Source: Atopobiaceae bacterium (GTDB lineage Bacteria > Actinomycetota > Coriobacteriia > Coriobacteriales > Atopobiaceae). From it: DNA of 9,490 nt. The translations under genes and the position numbers were made by a program. Positions 5,199 to 9,490 of this stretch are shown here, one piece after another; position 1 is the first letter of the stretch; each line of letters starts with the position of its first letter. A model generated the notes under the pieces. It did not search any database, had not been told where the DNA came from, and saw only the letters and a program-made list of their open reading frames with translations. The stretch covers positions 1 through 9,490 of the forward strand of contig JAFUBJ010000333.1 in assembly GCA_017460265.1 (NCBI GenBank), written 5' to 3'.

Positions 5199-7856
5199 TC
5201 ACTTTGCCTCCGCCCAGTTGGCGCCATAGCTCACGTCGGCCAACAGGGGAACGCGCAGCTCGACGATACCCTCCATCGTCTCGCGGACGAGCGCGGAGAG
5301 CACCTCGACCTCGTCTTCGGGAACCTCGAAGTCCAGTTCGTCGTGAATCTGGAGCACGAGCTTTGAGCGCAGGCCCTCCTCGCGCAGGCGTTCGGCAACG
5401 CGCACCATCGCGATCTTGATGATGTCAGCGGCGGAGCCCTGCATGGGATGGTTCATGGCGGTTCTCTCGCCAAAGGCCTGCATCTGGCGGTTGCGCGCAT
5501 TGATCTCGGCAATGTGGCGCTTGCGCCCGTACATGGTGGCAACCCATCCGTGCTTGTGGGCAAACGCCACCTGCCCGTCAAGGAACGCCTTGACGCCCGG
5601 ATAGGCTTCAAAGTAGCGATCGATCATGGACTGCGCCTCGGCACGGCCAATCTTGAGGGAGGTAGCCAGGCCGTAGGCCTGCTGCCCATACACGATGCCC
5701 AAGTTGACGGCCTTGGCACGGCTGCGCAGCTGCGGGGTGACCTCCTCCACGGGCACGCCAAAGACGCGCGCCGCCGTTGCGGCGTGGAAGTCGGCACCCT
5801 CATTGAAGGCGGCAACCAGCCCTTCGTCGGCCGAGAGGTGCGCGAGCAACCTGAGCTCGATCTGCGAGTAGTCGCAGGCAAGGAAGACATGTCCCTCGGG
5901 CACCGTGAAGGCCGTGCGCACGCGATGTCCCAGCTCGGAGCGCGTGGGGATGTTCTGCAGGTTGGGCTCGGAGCTGGAGAGACGGCCCGTCGCGGCCACG
6001 GTCTGGTTGAGGCTCGTATGGATGCGGCCGTCTCCCGCGATGAGTGCCGGAAGGGCGTCAAGGTAGGTGCTCTTGATCTTGGCGCGCTCGCGATACTCAA
6101 GAACGTCGGCCACGATCGGGTAGCGATGGCTCAGGTCCTCAAGGACCTTGGCGTTGGTGGAGTAGTAGCCACGCTGCGTCTTCTTGAGACCAAAGGTGGG
6201 AAGTCCCATCACGTCAAAGAGCACGTGGGAGAGCTGCATGGGAGAGTCAACGTTGAAGCGCTCCCCCGCCCGCTCGTAGATGCCGTTGACCATGCCCTCG
6301 ATCTCTGCGCCCAGTTCGGCCGACTGCTCGGCAAACTTCGAGCTGTCCGCGTGCAGGCCCGCGCGCTCCATAGCAAGAAGCACGGGAAGCAGCGGGAGCT
6401 CGATGGTGTTGAAGAGCTCGAGCGAGCCATCCTCCTCAAGCGCATGGACAAGCGGCTCGCGCAGCAAGGACGCGCAGAGCGCATCGATCGCACGGCGCGG
6501 CAGCTCTTCCGTTGGCTCGGGAGGCGTGAGCTGGAGCAGCTGCTCGACAAGGCTCGTCACCTCATACGAGGAGCGGTCGGACTCAAGCAGATAGTCGGCA
6601 ACGGAGGTGTCAAAGATGCGTGACGGATCAACCTCGGAGGCCTCGATGAGCGCAGGCTCGGAGGAGTCCTTGGGAAAGACGGTGCGCAGCGCTGCCTTGA
6701 CGTCATCAGAGACGATCTTCCCCTCCTTGACCAGCGCAACAAGGGTCTGGTCGGCAGCCTCGTCATCGAACCTGAGAAGGGCGCCTGCCGTTACGGCCCA
6801 CAGCGTGCGACCAAGACCGAAGAGGGCATCCTGGGGCTTGTCGTCGTCTGCCGTCACGGCAACCCACTCGCCCTGCTCAATCGCAGATGCGAGAGCCTTC
6901 TGCGCATCCGATCCCGTCAGGAGGGTGGGGACCACGAACGTGCTCGCCGTCGACGAGGACGCCGCCCCACCGGCAAGGTCGAGCACACGCTTTGCCATGC
7001 TCGTGATGCCCAACGCCTGCAGCGCGGCGCGCGCCTCGTCCACATCGAAGGTCGGGAACTGCGCGTCGGCAAGGTCCAGGTCGAGCGGGGCGTCCGTCCG
7101 GATGGTCGCAATCTCGCGGCTGAGCAGGGCATCATCGATATGGGCGCGAAGGTTCTCGCCCATCTTGCCCTTAACCTCGTCCGCATGGGCAATGACCTCG
7201 TCAAGGTTGCCGTACTGCACGATGAGGGCCGCCGCCTTCTTGGGGCCGATGCCCGGCACGCCAGGGATGTTGTCCGAGCTGTCACCCTTGAGGCCGTAGA
7301 AGTCAGGGACGAGGTCGGGCGTGATGCCGTGATACAGGTCGTCCACGCTCTCGGGCGTCATGATGGCCACGTCGGAAAGGCCGCGCTTGGTGCCCACGAT
7401 CTTGACGTGGTCGGTCGCCAGTTGGTACATGTCACGGTCGCCCGTGATGAGCAGCATCTCGTAGCCAGCATCCTCGCCACGACGAGCCAAGGTGCCCAGG
7501 AGGTCGTCTCCCTCCCAGCCCTCGAGCTCGACCACGGGCACGTCCAGGGCACGCATGAGCTCCTTCACGCGGGGGAACTGCTCGCGTAGGAGCGGGTCCA
7601 TGGGCGGGCGCTGCGCCTTGTACTGGGGAAGCTTCTCCATGCGCACCTTGGGTTTGCCCTTGTCGAAGGCGCAGATGATGCCGTCGGGGGCAAAGGAGTC
7701 CACGAGCTTGAGAAACATTGACAAGAAGCCAAAGATGGCGTTGGTGGGCGTACCGTCGGGAGCATTCATGGTGGGGGGCACCGCGTGGAAGGCACGGTGC
7801 ATGAGCGAATTGCCGTCGATGACCGCAATGGTGCGCGTCGTAGTCTGGTCGGCCAT
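5199..7856 (-). CDS. polA: DNA polymerase I
   Basis: An 885-residue family A polymerase for primer replacement, Okazaki fragment maturation and repair synthesis. The ATG at 7856 has an AGAGG-type ribosome site and a promoter just upstream; the open frame to 8117 only reads through intergenic repeats. Domains: 5'-3' exonuclease (about 8-290) with intact metal ligands in VIDGNSLMHRAF, EGWEGDDLLG, ITGDRDMYQL and GLKGDSSDNIPGVPGIG; a 3'-5' exonuclease-like region (about 305-480) without the DxE signature; and the polymerase domain (about 485-885) with motif A CDYSQIELRLL (Asp662), an O-helix with Arg711, Lys715 and Tyr723, and motif C QIHDELDFE (Asp839, Glu840). Two points stand out: the proofreading site reads VTADDD where DTET is expected, so proofreading is probably absent, and O-helix residue 719, equivalent to E. 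coli Phe762, is Leu (codon TTG). First gene of the polA-rnhA unit. Confidence 0.97.
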   Translation of the reverse strand: MADQTTTRTIAVIDGNSLMHRAFHAVPPTMNAPDGTPTNAIFGFLSMFLKLVDSFAPDGIICAFDKGKPKVRMEKLPQYKAQRPPMDPLLREQFPRVKELMRALDVPVVELEGWEGDDLLGTLARRGEDAGYEMLLITGDRDMYQLATDHVKIVGTKRGLSDVAIMTPESVDDLYHGITPDLVPDFYGLKGDSSDNIPGVPGIGPKKAAALIVQYGNLDEVIAHADEVKGKMGENLRAHIDDALLSREIATIRTDAPLDLDLADAQFPTFDVDEARAALQALGITSMAKRVLDLAGGAASSSTASTFVVPTLLTGSDAQKALASAIEQGEWVAVTADDDKPQDALFGLGRTLWAVTAGALLRFDDEAADQTLVALVKEGKIVSDDVKAALRTVFPKDSSEPALIEASEVDPSRIFDTSVADYLLESDRSSYEVTSLVEQLLQLTPPEPTEELPRRAIDALCASLLREPLVHALEEDGSLELFNTIELPLLPVLLAMERAGLHADSSKFAEQSAELGAEIEGMVNGIYERAGERFNVDSPMQLSHVLFDVMGLPTFGLKKTQRGYYSTNAKVLEDLSHRYPIVADVLEYRERAKIKSTYLDALPALIAGDGRIHTSLNQTVAATGRLSSSEPNLQNIPTRSELGHRVRTAFTVPEGHVFLACDYSQIELRLLAHLSADEGLVAAFNEGADFHAATAARVFGVPVEEVTPQLRSRAKAVNLGIVYGQQAYGLATSLKIGRAEAQSMIDRYFEAYPGVKAFLDGQVAFAHKHGWVATMYGRKRHIAEINARNRQMQAFGERTAMNHPMQGSAADIIKIAMVRVAERLREEGLRSKLVLQIHDELDFEVPEDEVEVLSALVRETMEGIVELRVPLLADVSYGANWAEAK

Positions 7857-7887
7857 GGAGAGTCCTCTCGTCTGAATCGTGTGCACC

Positions 7888-7915
7888 ATTGTAGCCCAGA
7901 GACCGGACACGTCAT
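7888..7915 (-). promoter_or_regulatory. polA: polA promoter
   Basis: On the minus strand, -35 ATGACG (7910-7915; 4 of 6 match to TTGACA), a 16-bp spacer, and -10 TACAAT (7888-7893; 5 of 6 match). Transcription would start near 7881, giving a leader of about 25 nt before the ATG at 7856. This places the repeat array upstream of the polA transcript, not within it. Confidence 0.6.
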
Positions 7916-7937
7916 TGAGAGCGCATGGGCGACGCTT

Positions 7938-7971
7938 CTCCTTTTGTACCCCAACACGATTCGAAAAGGAG
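7938..7971. repeat. 8-bp perfect inverted repeat next to the repeat array
   Basis: CTCCTTTT (7938-7945) and AAAAGGAG (7964-7971) are exact complements around an 18-nt loop. The right arm abuts the first array repeat, sharing base 7971. Part of the loop, ACACGATTC (7954-7962), is the exact complement of GAATCGTGT at 7874-7882 near the polA transcription start. Function unknown. Confidence 0.5.
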
Positions 7972-7994
7972 CACGGTATTTGTCTTCGTGCAAC
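7971..7994 (+). repeat. Array repeat copy 1
   Basis: Stem GCACG / CGTGC around the 11-nt loop GTATTTGTCTT, then AAC. Identical over all 24 nt to copy 3 in the opposite orientation. Confidence 0.88.
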
Positions 7995-8020
7995 AGAAGG
8001 GCCTGGCTCCAAACTCACAG

Positions 8021-8044
8021 GCACGGTATTTGTCATCGTGCAAC
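8021..8044 (+). repeat. Array repeat copy 2
   Basis: Differs from copy 1 at a single base in the loop (GTATTTGTCAT, T to A); the stem and the AAC tail are unchanged. A preceding G is shared with copies 3 and 4. Confidence 0.88.
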
Positions 8045-8083
8045 AAGTTTTACGCCTAATCAGGAACCCGACACAGATATCGC

Positions 8084-8107
8084 GTTGCACGAAGACAAAT
8101 ACCGTGC
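8084..8107 (-). repeat. Array repeat copy 3
   Basis: The minus-strand reading is identical to copy 1 across all 24 nt. Confidence 0.88.
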
Positions 8108-8133
8108 CGAAACTCATTCTTCCAAGCGATCCC

Positions 8134-8157
8134 GTTGCACAAAAACAAATACCATGC
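8134..8157 (-). repeat. Array repeat copy 4 (diverged)
   Basis: The minus-strand reading has three C-to-T changes from copy 1: positions 4 and 17 in the stem and 14 in the loop. The stem becomes GCATG / TGTGC, which in RNA from this strand keeps all five pairs using two G-U wobbles. Confidence 0.85.
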
Positions 8158-8268
8158 CGTTATTTCCGCCTTAGCAAGATAGGCCTTATCGGGACAAGCT
8201 GAATGACCGCCCCACCCATTTCAGGCAGATCGAAGACTTAGGGTAGGAGCGACACGTATGCGGTCCAG

Positions 8269-8279
8269 GCGTGACACGC
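8269..8279. promoter_or_regulatory. Palindrome GCGTGACACGC upstream of glnN
   Basis: A perfect odd palindrome with 5-bp arms and a single central A, 105 bp upstream of the glnN start. The related half-sequence AGCGACACG occurs about 15 bp further upstream. It could be an operator for nitrogen control, but it does not match a site I can name. Confidence 0.3.
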
Positions 8280-8383
8280 TCTTCACCCTTGGGAAACATT
8301 CTGCTGATAGGCTGGTATGCGTCAAACATCACATATTCTCTGATACCGTTAGCTGGTCAATATGTGCACGAAGGGAGCCGCAC

Positions 8384-9490
8384 ATGGCCAAGGACAAGGT
8401 CAGCAGCGAGTGGGGAGAGCTTCTCTTTACCGACGCGGACATGCAGGATCGCCTGCCCAAGCCAACCTACCGGGAGCTGATGCGCGTCATCAAGGATGGC
8501 AAGCCCCTGGACCTTGACATCGCAAACGAGGTGGCCCACGCCATGAAGGAGTGGGCGCTCGAGAAGGGTGCCACCCACTTCACGCACTGGTTCCAGCCCC
8601 TGACAGGCATCACGAGCGAGAAGCACGACAGCTTCCTCACGCCCAACGGTGACGGCACCATCCTCATGGCCTTCAGCGGCAAGGAGCTCGTCCAGGGCGA
8701 GCCTGACGCGTCCAGCTTCCCAAGCGGAGGCCTGCGGGCTACCTTCGAGGCGCGCGGCTACACCGTGTGGGACCCGACCAGCCCCGCGTTCATCAAGGAC
8801 GAGGTGCTCTGCATCCCCACAGCCTTTATCTCCTATACCGGAGAAGCACTTGACAAGAAGACGCCGCTCCTGCGCAGCCAGGTCGCACTCGAGATGCAGG
8901 CAAAGCGCGTCCTTTCCCTCTTTGGGCGCGAGCCACACCGCGTCACCACCAACATTGGCCCCGAGCAGGAATACTTCCTCATCAAGGAAAGTGACTACCA
9001 GGCACGTCCCGACCTCATCCTTACGGGACGCACCCTCTTTGGCGCTCCCCCTGCCAAGGGACAGGAGCTGGAGGAGCACTACTTTGGTGCCATCCGCCCC
9101 ACGGTCAACGAGTTCATGAAGGAGCTCGACGACGAGCTCTGGAAGCTGGGCGTGCCCGCCAAGACCAAGCACAACGAGGTCGCGCCCTGCCAGCATGAGC
9201 TGGCGCCCATCTATGAGCAGGGATCGGTCGCCATCGACGACAACCTGCTCACCATGGAGAAGATGAAGCTCCTTGCCTCTCACCATGGTCTGGTATGCCT
9301 GCAGCACGAGAAGCCCTTTGAATACGTGAACGGATCGGGCAAGCACGACAACTGGTCCCTCTCGGCAGACGGCAAAAACCTCCTCGAACCAGGCGAGCAT
9401 CCCGAGGACAACCTCCTGTTCCTGGTGTTTCTCGCCTGCCTGGTGGCCGCGGTCGACGAGCATGCCGACCTTCTGCGCATGAGCGTCGCC
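8384..9490 (+). CDS. glnN: Glutamine synthetase type III, N-terminal half (runs off window)
   Basis: This enzyme makes glutamine from glutamate, ammonia and ATP in the cytoplasm and is the main entry point for ammonia nitrogen. Only the first 369 codons are present; type III enzymes are about 700 residues, so roughly half is missing beyond the edge. The ATG at 8384 has AAGGGAG 6 nt upstream, and the frame is open without a stop to the end. Type III features: HWFQPLTG (68-75), PSGGLRATFEARGYTVWDP (113-131), the metal-binding strand NIGPEQEYFLI (190-200, Glu194 and Glu196), KHNEVAPCQHELAP (262-275) and the nucleotide/glutamate loop NGSGKHDNWSL (316-326). HEKPFEYVNGSG has Glu-Tyr where I remember Ala-Gly in many family members; this is recall and needs an alignment. 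Types I and II are excluded by length and motif order. The gene is divergent from polA, and the four-repeat array lies between them. Confidence 0.95.
   Translation, partial: MAKDKVSSEWGELLFTDADMQDRLPKPTYRELMRVIKDGKPLDLDIANEVAHAMKEWALEKGATHFTHWFQPLTGITSEKHDSFLTPNGDGTILMAFSGKELVQGEPDASSFPSGGLRATFEARGYTVWDPTSPAFIKDEVLCIPTAFISYTGEALDKKTPLLRSQVALEMQAKRVLSLFGREPHRVTTNIGPEQEYFLIKESDYQARPDLILTGRTLFGAPPAKGQELEEHYFGAIRPTVNEFMKELDDELWKLGVPAKTKHNEVAPCQHELAPIYEQGSVAIDDNLLTMEKMKLLASHHGLVCLQHEKPFEYVNGSGKHDNWSLSADGKNLLEPGEHPEDNLLFLVFLACLVAAVDEHADLLRMSVA

Larger units (their letters stand above)
7971..8157. repeat. Symmetric array of four 24-nt palindromic repeats
   Basis: Two copies face right (7971, 8021) and two face left (8084, 8134). 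The spacers are 26, 39 and 26 nt, so each pair has a 50-bp period, and the repeat positions are exactly symmetric about base 8064. The spacer sequences are unrelated, so only the repeats are conserved. Each unit is a small hairpin, GCACG-11 nt-CGTGC, followed by AAC. The layout resembles a REP/BIME-type element or a looped cluster of protein-binding sites more than a CRISPR, because the orientation flips. The family is not one I recognise. Confidence 0.85.
7857..8383. other. 527-bp divergent intergenic region between polA and glnN
   Basis: No credible gene is seen here; open frames run through the repeats and have no convincing ribosome site. From left to right it holds the polA ribosome site and promoter (7857-7915), an 8-bp inverted repeat (7938-7971), the four-copy repeat array (7971-8157), and about 225 bp of glnN upstream DNA containing an 11-bp palindrome (8269-8279). 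No convincing glnN promoter could be assigned; weak -10-like hexamers occur at 8316-8321 and 8334-8339. The glnN ribosome site AAGGGAG is at 8371-8377. Confidence 0.7.

Noticed and set aside
5448..6623. A 391-codon plus-strand frame inside polA
   Set aside because: Antisense shadow of polA, driven by GC-rich codon bias; no homology pattern.
7857..8117. An 87-residue N-terminal extension of DNA polymerase I
   Set aside because: Crosses the polA promoter and the repeats; the normal Pol I N-terminus begins at 7856 with its own ribosome site.
7971..8157. A short CRISPR array (24-nt repeats, 26-nt spacers)
   Set aside because: The repeat orientation flips half way, there are only two copies per direction, the central spacer is 39 nt, and no cas gene is in the window.
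7879..8202. Open frame of 107 codons on the plus strand through the repeat array (and a 129-codon one at 7785-8174)
   Set aside because: GTG start or overlap with polA, no good ribosome site, and the protein is just translated repeat units; no family resemblance.
8314..8347. GGTAT...ATACC inverted repeat and the glutamine-riboswitch idea upstream of glnN
   Set aside because: A 5-bp stem with a 24-nt loop is within chance, and no known glutamine riboswitch pattern is seen.
8357..9463. A 368-codon minus-strand frame over glutamine synthetase
   Set aside because: Antisense shadow; the plus strand carries clear type III glutamine synthetase motifs throughout.

Overview
The window is a GC-rich, tightly packed bacterial chromosome segment. 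Its Shine-Dalgarno sites are strong (GGAGG-type), and it carries a type III glutamine synthetase, a plant-type (GCS2) glutamate-cysteine ligase, a stand-alone class II amidotransferase and a UPF0597-type cysteine desulfidase. Together these suggest an anaerobic actinobacterium of class Coriobacteriia (Olsenella/Atopobium-like). The taxonomic call is inference from protein style and composition, not from a marker search.

Layout. (1) 1-1534: the 3' part of a glutamate-cysteine ligase gene (+) meets a class II glutamine amidotransferase gene (-) tail to tail, with a 58-bp coding overlap. (2) 1535-3150: a 176-bp spacer with a perfect 9-bp hairpin, then a DUF2130 protein (-; CxxC, coiled coil, nuclease-like core). 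(3) 3151-3319: a divergent control region with a 27-bp imperfect inverted repeat and an extended -10 promoter. (4) 3320-4615: L-cysteine desulfidase (+). (5) 4641-4679: a long hairpin terminator between convergent genes. (6) 4678-7856: the polA-rnhA unit (-), DNA polymerase I followed by RNase HI. (7) 7857-8383: a 527-bp divergent intergenic region with the polA promoter and four copies of a 24-nt palindromic repeat arranged with exact two-fold positional symmetry. (8) 8384-window end: the first 369 codons of type III glutamine synthetase (+).

How the genes fit together. polA and rnhA both act in removing RNA primers and maturing Okazaki fragments, and their spacing suggests coupled translation. 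The other genes are mostly amino-acid and nitrogen metabolism: glutamine synthesis, an amidotransferase that would use glutamine, gamma-glutamylcysteine formation and cysteine breakdown to H2S, pyruvate and ammonia. They sit in separate transcription units, so a shared pathway is only suggested.

No complete new system such as a defence island or prophage is visible. The most unusual element is the symmetric four-repeat array at 7971-8157. Next come two protein details: a leucine at the O-helix position of DNA polymerase I that is usually Phe or Tyr, and a sliding-clamp-binding-like C-terminus on RNase HI.
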